Assembly: GCA_021787655.1 (NCBI GenBank)
Contig: JAJYLM010000057.1
Location: 1 to 11,680, forward strand
DNA from: a bacterium
GTDB taxonomy: Bacteria > JAMCPX01
DNA length: 11,680 nt
Direction of reading: 5' to 3'
In this document: positions 1 to 6,534 of the stretch, one piece after another
How the letters are laid out: every line of letters begins with the position of its first letter
Numbering within the stretch: the stretch's first letter is position 1
Position numbers and translations under genes: made by a program
The notes under the pieces: model-generated
Told to the model about the DNA's origin: nothing
Databases searched by the model: none
Seen by the model: only the letters and a program-made list of their open reading frames with translations

Positions 1-756
1 GGGGGCGACGGTGATACTGTCACCGGTATGCACGCCCATGGGATCGAAATTCTCGATGGAACACACGACGATACAGTTGTCGTTCTTGTCCCGCATCATC
101 TCAAGCTCGAATTCTTTCCATCCGAGGACCGATTCCTCGAGCAGCACCTCGTGCGTCGGACTGACGCTCAGTCCGTATTCGACCTTGTCCTCAAACTCCT
201 CGATATTATAGGCGATGCTCGCACCGGTACCGCCGAGGGTAAACGAGGGCCGTATGATCACGGGAAAGCCGATTTCCCGGACAAACTTCATCGCCTCGGC
301 CTTGGTATGCGTATACCTGCTGAACGGCACCTTCAGCCCGATCTTAATCATCGCGGCCTTGAACATTTCACGATCCTCCGCCTTCTTGATGGAATCGAGC
401 CGCGCGCCGATGAGCTCCACGCCGTACCGTTTCAGCACGCCGCTGTCAGCAAGGGCGACAGCCATATTCAGGGCCGTCTGCCCCCCCATGGTCGGCAGCA
501 GCGCCTCGGGGCGTTCTGCCTCGATAATCTTTTTCAAAATGTCCGGATTGATGGGCTCTATGTACGTTTTATCTGCAAATTCCGGGTCAGTCATAATCGT
601 TGCCGGATTGCTGTTGACCAGGACGACCTCCAGTCCCTCTGCCTTCAATGCCTTGCATGACTGGGTGCCCGAATAATCGAACTCGGACGCCTGCCCTATG
701 ACAATAGGCCCCGATCCGATTAACATTATTTTCTTGATATCTCTTCTCCTTGGCAT
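1..756 (-). CDS. carB: Carbamoyl-phosphate synthase large subunit, N-terminal quarter (partial at left edge)
   Basis: CarB makes carbamoyl phosphate from bicarbonate, two ATP and ammonia channelled from CarA, feeding pyrimidine and arginine synthesis in the cytosol. The visible 252 codons are the start of a protein usually near 1,070 residues; the rest lies beyond the left edge. The translation begins MPRRRDIKKIMLIGSGPIVIG and contains the EFDYSG, NSNPATIMTDPE, PTMGGQTALN, KAEDR, RPSFTLGG and ENFDPMGVHTGDSITVAP blocks typical of the first ATP-grasp (carboxyphosphate) half. Arg129 and Arg169 fall at the same numbers as the known ATP-site arginines of the E. coli enzyme. The start is the ATG at 754-756, preceded by a G-rich run (GGGGGGG) 4 nt upstream that can act as ribosome binding site. 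Only 22 bp separate it from the radical SAM gene, so it is probably cotranscribed with the pyr operon. Identification is near certain. Confidence 0.97.
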   Translation of the reverse strand, partial: MPRRRDIKKIMLIGSGPIVIGQASEFDYSGTQSCKALKAEGLEVVLVNSNPATIMTDPEFADKTYIEPINPDILKKIIEAERPEALLPTMGGQTALNMAVALADSGVLKRYGVELIGARLDSIKKAEDREMFKAAMIKIGLKVPFSRYTHTKAEAMKFVREIGFPVIIRPSFTLGGTGASIAYNIEEFEDKVEYGLSVSPTHEVLLEESVLGWKEFELEMMRDKNDNCIVVCSIENFDPMGVHTGDSITVAP

Positions 757-778
757 GTACCCCCCCATCACCTGTTCA

Positions 779-1906
779 TTATTCCTGTATCCATCCGTTC
801 TCCAATCCATTCTTCCCGAGACAATCCATGGCATGCTGATATTCATCACCGGTAATGCGCCTCGATAACTCCCTGAAGCCGGATGCCTTGTTCGCCGGAA
901 AATACTGGTTCATCAGGCTTACGTGAACGTCCGGCGATAACCGCTGCGCGATGAATTCCATGGATGCACAGGTCTGCGCACCGTCCTCCGGCAATATCAG
1001 GTGTCTGACAATCATTCCTCGCACGGCAATACCATCGTTGTCCAGGACAAGCCCGCCCGCCTGCCGGTACATCTCTGCAAGGGCACTCCTGTTGACAGCC
1101 ACATAGTCCCGTACCACTGAATACCGGAATGCATGTTCTTCCGAGGCGTACTTGATATCGGGCAGATAAATATCGATGATCCCGTCGAGCAGCCTGAGCA
1201 TGTCGACGGAGTCATAGCCGCTCGTATTGTAAACGAGCGGCAGGTGCAGTCCCCGGCCTGCTGCGATGAGCACTGACTCGATAATGTGCGGCACAACATG
1301 CGTGGGCGTGACAAGATTAATATTGTGCGCTCCGAGCGACTGCAGCTCGAGCATCATGCCGGCAAGTTCATCGGCCGTGTAATCCCTGCCATGATTGAGC
1401 TGGCTTATAGGATAGTTCTGGCAAAACCTGCACTTCAGGCTGCAGCCCGCAAAAAAGATCGTCCCGGAACCGCGTGTACCCGATATCGGCGGCTCCTCGC
1501 CGCTGTGCAGGGTAAAACTCGCAACCCGTACGTCCCTGCCTGCGCGGCAGATGCCCTTCTGTCCCTCAAGCCGGTTTGCCCCGCAGTTCCTCGGGCAGAC
1601 CGTGCATGGTGCAAGGAATTTTTTCGATGCCTGGACGCGGCGTTCGAGTTCACCGCTGTGGAGTAAATTCAAATACGATGGACGATGCTGTATTCCCGTC
1701 TTGTCATGCCCGTGTCCATGGGAATCCAGGGATGATCCGCTGACAACCTGCTCTCCTGCTTCTGCAGGAATGCCATATGAAGAACCTGATTCCTTCTTCC
1801 GCGGGAATGATGCAGGAAGAATTGAATGCCTGCCGGAAGAGTTTATCCCGTATCGTGGTGCGGTGCAGGAATGATTGTTGTTCTGCTTTTCGTACACTGA
1901 CTTCAC
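779..1906 (-). CDS. PflX-like radical SAM protein with a repeat-derived N-terminal extension
   Basis: A 375-residue radical SAM enzyme of the group annotated as pyruvate formate-lyase activating enzyme-like (PflX, COG1313). The reaction of this group is not established, so no substrate is claimed. The core starts near residue 74 (RPSYLNLLHSGELERR). It has a Cys-rich module (Cys101, Cys104, Cys108, Cys120), the SAM-cluster motif CxxxCxxC at Cys155, Cys159 and Cys162 (AGCSLKCRFCQNY), then HNINLVTPTHVVP, NTSGYDS and DIYLPDIKY. No glycyl radical partner is visible nearby. The start is the GTG at 1906, which overlaps the upstream stop as GTGA, with AGGGAG about 12 nt before it. No ATG or GTG lies nearer the conserved core in this frame; a TTG at 1670-1672 is the only close alternative. 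Residues 30-70 resemble translated dispersed palindromic repeats (PASFPRKKES, SSLDSHGHGHD), not enzyme sequence. The gene lies between an unknown gene and carB. Confidence 0.88.
   Translation of the reverse strand: MKSVYEKQNNNHSCTAPRYGINSSGRHSILPASFPRKKESGSSYGIPAEAGEQVVSGSSLDSHGHGHDKTGIQHRPSYLNLLHSGELERRVQASKKFLAPCTVCPRNCGANRLEGQKGICRAGRDVRVASFTLHSGEEPPISGTRGSGTIFFAGCSLKCRFCQNYPISQLNHGRDYTADELAGMMLELQSLGAHNINLVTPTHVVPHIIESVLIAAGRGLHLPLVYNTSGYDSVDMLRLLDGIIDIYLPDIKYASEEHAFRYSVVRDYVAVNRSALAEMYRQAGGLVLDNDGIAVRGMIVRHLILPEDGAQTCASMEFIAQRLSPDVHVSLMNQYFPANKASGFRELSRRITGDEYQHAMDCLGKNGLENGWIQE
1705..1809. repeat. Three degenerate copies of a dispersed palindromic repeat inside the radical SAM 5' end
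   Basis: Three related units share the pattern CATTCCCGCGG...GGAATCAGG. On the minus strand unit A (1785-1809) begins CATTCCCGCGGAAG and ends GGAATCAGG. Unit B (1747-1772) begins CATTCCTGCAGAAGCAGG and ends GAGCAGG. Unit C (1705-1730) reads in the opposite sense, beginning CATGCCCGTG and ending GGGAATCCAGG on the plus strand. The mix of direct and inverted copies, and the translated signature PRKKES with LDSHGHGHD, match the widely scattered intergenic repeats seen in many proteobacterial-type genomes as spurious PRKRES or DSRFRGND peptides. Here they sit in the open frame of the radical SAM gene without breaking it. The family assignment rests on recalled sequence style and has not been searched. 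Confidence 0.6.
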
Positions 1907-2547
1907 AGCTTCGTCACTCCCTGATAGATCTTGATCGGCTCGACCCAGGTGTATTTTCTGCTCTTGATACTCAGGGCCGTCAATGCGAACACCTCCCTGG
2001 AAAATGCCGTCCTGTCAAACGGACTGACCGTGGCAAGTCGTTCATGGATGAAATCCCTGGTACTGTAGTGGTGCGTTGCATACGAGGCCAGCAGAAATAC
2101 CGTTTGATCCAAACCGATGAAACGCATTGTCAGGATCTCGCCGCTTGCCTGAAGCCCGATGTTCTCGTTCATGCTGAATTCGAACCGTTCGCCGGTGGCA
2201 ATGTCGGACGCGGTATGCAGGTCATGCCTGTCCATGGCATTATAGATGCCTACCCTGCTGATGCGGAGCGCCCTGTAGAGCGCCTCTTCCTCGTACGAAA
2301 AGCTGATCAGGTTGTCGTGAAAAAAGATGTCCGCAGGCGTCCTGTCCGGTTCGACATACCTGTCCATGAGAAACCAGTGGCTGAACATGATCAGGCGGGA
2401 GCGCATTTCCGGATCATCCGCAGGCGGGATGGGGACCAGACGATCGAATTCTTTCCGGGCCTCGATCAGTTCGTTTCTGAACCTCGTCGAGGCATAATCA
2501 TACATGGTCGAAAGACCATGCCGTATGATTTTATTTTCTTCTGTCAT
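1903..2547 (-). CDS. Unrecognised 214-aa soluble protein between carA and carB
   Basis: I do not recognise this family. The chosen start (ATG at 2545-2547, protein MTEENKIIRHGLSTMYDYAS) overlaps the end of carA by 17 bp. An upstream ATG at 2652 would bury about 120 bp in carA and add a basic, non-conserved-looking leader. An ATG at 2503-2505 is a shorter alternative, and none of the three has a strong Shine-Dalgarno sequence. The protein looks cytosolic: no signal peptide or membrane helix. It has an acidic and aromatic N-terminal half (FSHWFLMDRYVEPDRTPADIFF, residues about 55-76), then a section that may be a small beta domain (SDIATGERFEFSMNENIGLQ, SGEILTMRFIG). No metal-binding cysteine cluster or nucleotide motif is seen. 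Its TGA stop overlaps the GTG start of the radical SAM gene (GTGA), so the two are probably translationally coupled. Presence as a real gene is well supported by the tiling; function is unknown. Confidence 0.75.
   Translation of the reverse strand: MTEENKIIRHGLSTMYDYASTRFRNELIEARKEFDRLVPIPPADDPEMRSRLIMFSHWFLMDRYVEPDRTPADIFFHDNLISFSYEEEALYRALRISRVGIYNAMDRHDLHTASDIATGERFEFSMNENIGLQASGEILTMRFIGLDQTVFLLASYATHHYSTRDFIHERLATVSPFDRTAFSREVFALTALSIKSRKYTWVEPIKIYQGVTKL
2503..2520 (-). other. Perfect hairpin in the first codons of the unknown gene
   Basis: The 18-bp segment is a 7-bp perfect inverted repeat (CATGGTC / GACCATG) with a 4-nt loop, covering codons 10-15 of the gene starting at 2547. In the minus-strand mRNA it could form a short stem close to the initiation region and it includes the alternative ATG at 2503-2505. 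Whether it affects translation cannot be told from sequence. Confidence 0.35.
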
Positions 2548-3652
2548 AGACAAGCTTTGAAAAATCCCTGAATATGTATCCCGCTTCCCGGGGCCCCGGA
2601 GATGCTTCGGGATGATGCTGCGTCGAAAGCAGGGGTTTATCCTTGTGAACAAACCCTTCCAGGGTCTGATCGTTGAGGTTGATATGGGTTATGTCTACCT
2701 GGGTGCGCACGGACTCCGGCTCAATTGCGAAACCGTGGTTCTGCACGGTAATCTCGATCCCCCGTGTTTTGAGATTGAGGACGGACTGGTTGGCGCCGTG
2801 GTGCCCGAACTTCAGCTTTATGGCACGTCCGCCGAGGGCGAGCCCGAGTATCTGGTGTCCGAGGCAGATCCCGAGAACAGGCTTGCTGCTTTTGATGATC
2901 TCCTTCGTGTTGGCGATGATCGAGGAAAGTGCCGAAGGATCCCCGGGCCCGTTCGACAGTACGATCCCCTGATACTCGTCCTTCAGGAGTTCATCTGCCG
3001 GGGTCGTGCAGGGAAAAACCCTGACCCTGAGACCTGTTGATACCAGGGACCTGAGAATATTTTTCTTTACCCCGAAGTCATATACTGCAACCAGGGGATA
3101 ATCCTTCGAATACATCTCCCGGTAGCCGCCGTCGATGGACCACAGGGATTCCCTGAAGTCATAGGGCTGGTCCGTGCTGATCTCCGTGACAATGTCCCTC
3201 CCGACAAGGGACGGCTGCCGGGAGAGCTGTTGTTTGAGCTCATCCTCGCTCAGATCAAACGACGACAGTATGCCCATCATCGCTCCCTTGGTCCGGATCT
3301 TTCTCACCAGCATCCTCGTATCGATGCCGTACAGACCCACGAGATGGTGCCGGGACATGAAGCTGTCGAGCGTTTCCGTGGCTCTGAAATTCGACGGCAG
3401 GTCCATATACTCTTTCACGATGAAGCCGCTCAAATACGTTTTCGGGGATTCGTAATCCTGTGCATTGGTGCCGACATTGCCGATCTGCGTACAGGTCGAG
3501 ACCAGAATCTGGCCGTAGTATGAAGGGTCCGTCAACTCCTCCTGATAACCGGTCATGGACGTGTTAAAAACGACCTCGCCGGCTGCAGTGCCCCTGTATC
3601 CGAAGGATTTCCCCCTGAATACTGAGCCGTCCTCAAGTACGAGTATTGCCAT
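2531..3652 (-). CDS. carA: Carbamoyl-phosphate synthase small (glutaminase) subunit
   Basis: CarA hydrolyses glutamine and passes ammonia to CarB for carbamoyl phosphate synthesis. The 373-residue length is normal for the family. The N-terminal CarA-specific domain shows EDGSVFRGKSFG, FNTSMTGYQEELTDPSY and QIGNVGTN (residues 7-63). The C-terminal class I glutamine amidotransferase domain carries the nucleophile in GICLGHQ (Cys263), with His347 and Glu349 of HPEA completing the triad, and SNGPGDPS at 233-240. The ATG at 3652 is preceded by a clear AGGGGGA ribosome binding site, and the start overlaps the end of pyrC by 20 bp. Unusually for this operon type, carB does not follow directly: two unrelated genes of about 1.8 kb lie between the subunit genes. 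Confidence 0.97.
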   Translation of the reverse strand: MAILVLEDGSVFRGKSFGYRGTAAGEVVFNTSMTGYQEELTDPSYYGQILVSTCTQIGNVGTNAQDYESPKTYLSGFIVKEYMDLPSNFRATETLDSFMSRHHLVGLYGIDTRMLVRKIRTKGAMMGILSSFDLSEDELKQQLSRQPSLVGRDIVTEISTDQPYDFRESLWSIDGGYREMYSKDYPLVAVYDFGVKKNILRSLVSTGLRVRVFPCTTPADELLKDEYQGIVLSNGPGDPSALSSIIANTKEIIKSSKPVLGICLGHQILGLALGGRAIKLKFGHHGANQSVLNLKTRGIEITVQNHGFAIEPESVRTQVDITHINLNDQTLEGFVHKDKPLLSTQHHPEASPGPREAGYIFRDFSKLVYDRRK

Positions 3653-4955
3653 GAATGGTCCCCCCTGCTATGGTCATGATAGCCCTCCCTTTTAACCCCA
3701 TGCCGTGAAACGGCGTATTCCGGCCCTTCGACAGAAACTTATTTTTATCCACCACCCATGCCGTCTCCGGATCAATAAGTGTAATATCAGCGTCTGCACC
3801 TGCTTTCAAGCTGCCCTTGTTCTTCAGGTTCACGATGGCCGACGGTGCCTGCGACATGAGCTGTACCAGTCGTTTCCTGCTGATCACACGTTCGTGAACA
3901 AGCTTCAGGGATAGTCCGACCGATGTTTCAAGACCCGATATACCGTTGAGTGCCTTGTCGAATTCGACCTCTTTTTCGTCGTATCCGTGGGGAGCATGGT
4001 CCGTGACGATGCAGTCGACCGTACCGTCTGCAAGGGCCTCGAGCACCGCCTGCCGGTCCTGCTCGGATCGCAGCGGCGGGTTGAGTTTCGCATTGGTATT
4101 GTAACCGTCCACCGCATCATCGTTCAGGGAGAAGTGGTTCGTGGTAACCTCGCAGGTCACGGGTATGCCGAGCTTCTTCGCCCACCGAACGAGTTCAAAC
4201 GAAGAGCGGGTGCTGAGGTGCGCGAGATGGAGCCGGGAACCTGTCTCGGCCGCGATCATGATGTCCCGCGCAACCGCAACGCTTTCGGCGCTCTGCGGTA
4301 TGCCGTTGAGCCCCATTTTTACCGAAGCAATGCCCTCGTTCATGTATCCCGATTTGCTCAGCGACACCTCTTCCGGATGATCGATAAGCGGTATGCCGAG
4401 AGGTTTGATATACAGCAGTGCCTTTCTCAGAAGGTCTGCACTTGAAACAGGCAGGCCATCGTCCGATATCGCAACAGCCCCTGCATCCACCAGATCGTAG
4501 ACCTCGGAAAGCTCGGTGCCCTGGCTCCCCTTCGAGACAGCAGCAATGGGGAAAAGATGCGCAAAGCCCGTCTCCCTCGCCTTTGCGATCATATAACCGG
4601 TTATGGCTTTATTGTCGTTGACCGGCCGGGTGTTCGGCATGGCACAAACCGAGGTAAACCCCCCGTTCATGGCAGCCCTGGTCCCTGACACAATGTCTTC
4701 CTTGTACTCATAGCCCGGATCTCGCAGGTGCACGTGCATATCGACAAGCCCTGGTACAACCCACATACCGGATGCATCAATGACCGTACAGCGTTTGTCC
4801 TTGTCGGATTTCAGGTACGCCGTTTCACCCTGGATGGTGTACAGTGCAGGGTCCACTATCCCCGTTATCGTCGTATCCTCTATGAGCAGTGCACCGGCGC
4901 GTTCGATATCCTGGGAAGGATCGATCAACAATCCATTAATTATCAGTATATTCAT
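3633..4955 (-). CDS. pyrC: Dihydroorotase, type I
   Basis: Dihydroorotase cyclises N-carbamoyl-L-aspartate to L-dihydroorotate, the third step of UMP synthesis. The 440-residue protein has the amidohydrolase layout: an N-terminal beta segment (MNILIINGLLIDPS), the metal motif DMHVHLRDPGYEYKED with His74 and His76, the ISDDG segment (Asp165 and Asp166, containing the Asp that bridges the metals in type I enzymes), His193, His246 in LHLAHLST, and Asp319 in VTDHAPH. The C-terminus has the KAGADADITLIDP beta segment usual in the family. Length and Asp-type metal bridge point to type I dihydroorotase, which in some bacteria associates with aspartate carbamoyltransferase; such association here is inference from the adjacent pyrB. 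ATG at 4955 has a strong AGGAGAAGG site upstream and overlaps the pyrB end by 20 bp. Confidence 0.96.
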   Translation of the reverse strand: MNILIINGLLIDPSQDIERAGALLIEDTTITGIVDPALYTIQGETAYLKSDKDKRCTVIDASGMWVVPGLVDMHVHLRDPGYEYKEDIVSGTRAAMNGGFTSVCAMPNTRPVNDNKAITGYMIAKARETGFAHLFPIAAVSKGSQGTELSEVYDLVDAGAVAISDDGLPVSSADLLRKALLYIKPLGIPLIDHPEEVSLSKSGYMNEGIASVKMGLNGIPQSAESVAVARDIMIAAETGSRLHLAHLSTRSSFELVRWAKKLGIPVTCEVTTNHFSLNDDAVDGYNTNAKLNPPLRSEQDRQAVLEALADGTVDCIVTDHAPHGYDEKEVEFDKALNGISGLETSVGLSLKLVHERVISRKRLVQLMSQAPSAIVNLKNKGSLKAGADADITLIDPETAWVVDKNKFLSKGRNTPFHGMGLKGRAIMTIAGGTIHGNTRT

Positions 4956-5880
4956 GACCTTCTCCTATCGTATGATAAATGGCTGACATCCGCACGGACA
5001 CGCCGTTTTCAACCTGTCTCAGGATGCGTGAATGCTCCTGATTGTCTGCAACGCTGCTTGACAGTTCAAGTCCTCTGTTGATCGGACCCGGGTGCATGAC
5101 GATAACATCCGGTTTTGCAAGCTTCAACCGCTGGTCGTTGAGACCGAAGGCCCTCGCATACTCGCGTGTCGAAGGAAACAACCCTGCAGCCTGCCGCTCA
5201 AGCTGGATCCTCAGCATGATGATGACGTCGGCATCCGTGAATGCCTCCTTCGCATCGTAGGTGACGCGGGCACCCAGGCTTTCATAGTCAGGCGTGATCA
5301 TCGTCGGCGGCGAAAAGAAGTATACCTTTGCACCGAGCTTACCCATGCCGTAGATGTCGGACCGCGCGACGCGCGAATGATAGATATCCCCTGCGACAAC
5401 GACCTTCAGCCCGTCGATGCGTTTTTTTTCGTCCCGGATGGTCATGATGTCGAGCAGCCCCTGGGTCGGATGTTCGTTCGTACCGTCGCCGGCACTGATA
5501 AGAGGTGTTTTGAGGTGACGGGAGAGCAATTCCATGATCCCTGAAGATGCATGACGCACGATAAAAACGTCCGGGTTCATTGCCTCGATGTTCTTTGCGG
5601 TATCGATGGTGGTTTCCCCCTTCGACGTACTGCTCGATGCATAGGAAAAATTGACCACATCGGCGGACAGCCGTTTCGCAGCCAGTTCAAACGATGTTTT
5701 GGTCCGGGTGCTGGATTCGAAGAACAGGTTAACGACCGTCTTTCCCCGCAAGGTCGGCACCTTTTTGACGCTTCTGCGTGAAATGTCGCGCATTGAGAAC
5801 GCCGTCTCGATGATCTGTTCTATATCGTTCTTTCCAAGATATTTTAACCCTATGATACCTTTTCCGGACACCATGTTCAT
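4936..5880 (-). CDS. pyrB: Aspartate carbamoyltransferase catalytic subunit
   Basis: PyrB joins carbamoyl phosphate and L-aspartate to N-carbamoyl-aspartate, the committed step of pyrimidine synthesis. The 314 residues match the catalytic chain. The carbamoyl phosphate loop FFESSTRTKTSFE has Ser57-Thr58-Arg59-Thr60, SSSTSKGET supplies the mobile-loop Lys87, and HPTQGLLD (137-144) is the second phosphate/carbamoyl motif. LRIQLER (223-229) and HPGPINRG (263-270) bind aspartate. No pyrI regulatory gene is present nearby, so feedback by the E. coli route is unlikely; control seems to be transcriptional through PyrR. The start overlaps the pyrR stop as ATGA. Another ATG lies two codons in (MNM), and either could be used. 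Confidence 0.97.
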   Translation of the reverse strand: MNMVSGKGIIGLKYLGKNDIEQIIETAFSMRDISRRSVKKVPTLRGKTVVNLFFESSTRTKTSFELAAKRLSADVVNFSYASSSTSKGETTIDTAKNIEAMNPDVFIVRHASSGIMELLSRHLKTPLISAGDGTNEHPTQGLLDIMTIRDEKKRIDGLKVVVAGDIYHSRVARSDIYGMGKLGAKVYFFSPPTMITPDYESLGARVTYDAKEAFTDADVIIMLRIQLERQAAGLFPSTREYARAFGLNDQRLKLAKPDVIVMHPGPINRGLELSSSVADNQEHSRILRQVENGVSVRMSAIYHTIGEGHEYTDN

Positions 5881-6413
5881 CCTCCTTTCTGCATAACATA
5901 CACCGCGTCTTCGCCGCTGCCGCTTTCTGCCAGGACGACCTTGATCGCATCGCCGTCAGCGGTCGGAACATTCTTGCCTGTGTAATCGGCCTTGATGGGC
6001 AGTTCCCGGTGGCCACGGTCAATCAGCACCGCGAGCTGTATGCTCTTCGGCCTGCCCAGGTCCATGACAGCATCCAGGGCAGCCCTGATGGTACGTCCGG
6101 TAAACAGCACGTCATCTGCCAGTATGACAAAGGCCCCGTCGACGGGGAACTGTATCTCCGTTGCACGCACGATGGCCCTGCCCGTTCTCAGTGCGGTATC
6201 GTCGCGGTAGAGCGTAATATCGAGGATGCCGGTCTGGACCGGTACCTGACCGAACTGCCTGATGTAGTCCGCGAGCCTGGATGCTATGAATACCCCCGCG
6301 GTCCGTATGCCGATGATGGTTATTGGCACTGCCGTATGTTTTTCTATGATTTCGTGGGCGATCCGTTTGAGTGCGCGCTCAATCGCCGTTGCATCCATTA
6401 TCTTGTTCTTCAT
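5877..6413 (-). CDS. pyrR: Pyrimidine operon attenuation regulator PyrR / uracil phosphoribosyltransferase-like
   Basis: PyrR binds UMP or UTP and a conserved RNA loop in the leader of pyr genes, promoting termination when pyrimidines are plentiful. It has a phosphoribosyltransferase fold and can show uracil phosphoribosyltransferase activity. The 178-residue protein contains IIGIRTAGVFIASRLADYI, the PRPP loop VILADDVLFTGRTIRAAL (starting at residue 96), and the PyrR-typical LIDRGHRELPIKADYTGKNVPT segment (130-151). The ATG at 6413 follows TAGGAAG, a good ribosome binding site, 16 nt downstream of a terminator U-tract. The upstream leader carries a matching PyrR-binding loop, antiterminator arm and terminator, so autoregulation is directly supported by sequence. 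It heads the biosynthetic cistrons and overlaps pyrB by 4 bp. Confidence 0.96.
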   Translation of the reverse strand: MKNKIMDATAIERALKRIAHEIIEKHTAVPITIIGIRTAGVFIASRLADYIRQFGQVPVQTGILDITLYRDDTALRTGRAIVRATEIQFPVDGAFVILADDVLFTGRTIRAALDAVMDLGRPKSIQLAVLIDRGHRELPIKADYTGKNVPTADGDAIKVVLAESGSGEDAVYVMQKGG

Positions 6414-6429
6414 ATACTTCCTACTCCAT

Positions 6430-6466
6430 AAAAAAACAGCTTTCCTTTGAAAGGAAAGCTGTTTTT
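6430..6466 (-). terminator. Intrinsic terminator / attenuator ahead of pyrR
   Basis: A perfect 11-bp stem, CAGCTTTCCTT (6451-6461) with AAGGAAAGCTG (6437-6447), has a 3-nt loop. It is extended by A-T pairs, and seven U follow in the minus-strand transcript (6430-6436). It lies 16 nt before the pyrR start, where PyrR-controlled terminators sit. It would also end transcripts of the upstream membrane-protein gene when the operon is off. Confidence 0.9.
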
Positions 6467-6499
6467 ATGAATGCTGTTTTTTTTCTCCAGCTCATCCTT
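6451..6499 (-). promoter_or_regulatory. Antiterminator pairing of the pyr leader
   Basis: The minus-strand segment AAGGATGAGCTG (6488-6499) can pair with CAGCTTTCCTT (6451-6461): AAGGA with TCCTT and AGCTG with CAGCT, joined by a G·U pair and a single bulged base. The first arm is shared with the PyrR-binding loop and the second is the 5' arm of the terminator hairpin. The three structures are therefore mutually exclusive, as required for attenuation. When PyrR is unliganded this pairing would let transcription enter pyrR. Confidence 0.7.
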
Positions 6500-6520
6500 G
6501 TTAACCTCGCAGGATTAACT
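6489..6520 (-). promoter_or_regulatory. PyrR-binding RNA loop (anti-antiterminator) of the pyr operon leader
   Basis: On the minus strand the element reads AATCCTGCGAGG, then TTAAC, then AAGGAT. This fits the PyrR binding-loop pattern of Bacillus-type attenuators, in which a UCC.G.GAGG block is followed after a short gap by AAGGA. Lower-stem complementarity extends it: AGTT pairs with AGCT (one wobble) and ATCC with GGAT, across positions 6512-6520 and 6489-6497. Bound PyrR would stabilise this fold, sequestering AAGGATGAGCT from the antiterminator. The motif match and the overlap with a competing structure are seen in sequence; binding itself is inferred. Confidence 0.82.
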
Positions 6521-6534
6521 TAAAGGAATTATTT

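Noticed and set aside
28..676. Long plus-strand open frames opposite carB
   Set aside because: They are mirror frames of the strongly conserved carB start and resemble no protein family.
1705..1809. CRISPR-like repeats
   Set aside because: Only three degenerate units in mixed orientation with unequal spacing; they fit dispersed palindromic repeats, not a CRISPR array.
1777..2571. A 264-codon plus-strand open frame opposite the unknown gene
   Set aside because: The minus-strand frame fits the overlapping operon tiling (end of carA, GTGA into the radical SAM gene). The plus frame crosses gene boundaries and has no promoter or ribosome site that I can see.
2548..2652. Longer start for the unknown gene at 2652
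   Set aside because: It would overlap carA by about 120 bp, and the added residues are just an alternative reading of the conserved carA C-terminus.
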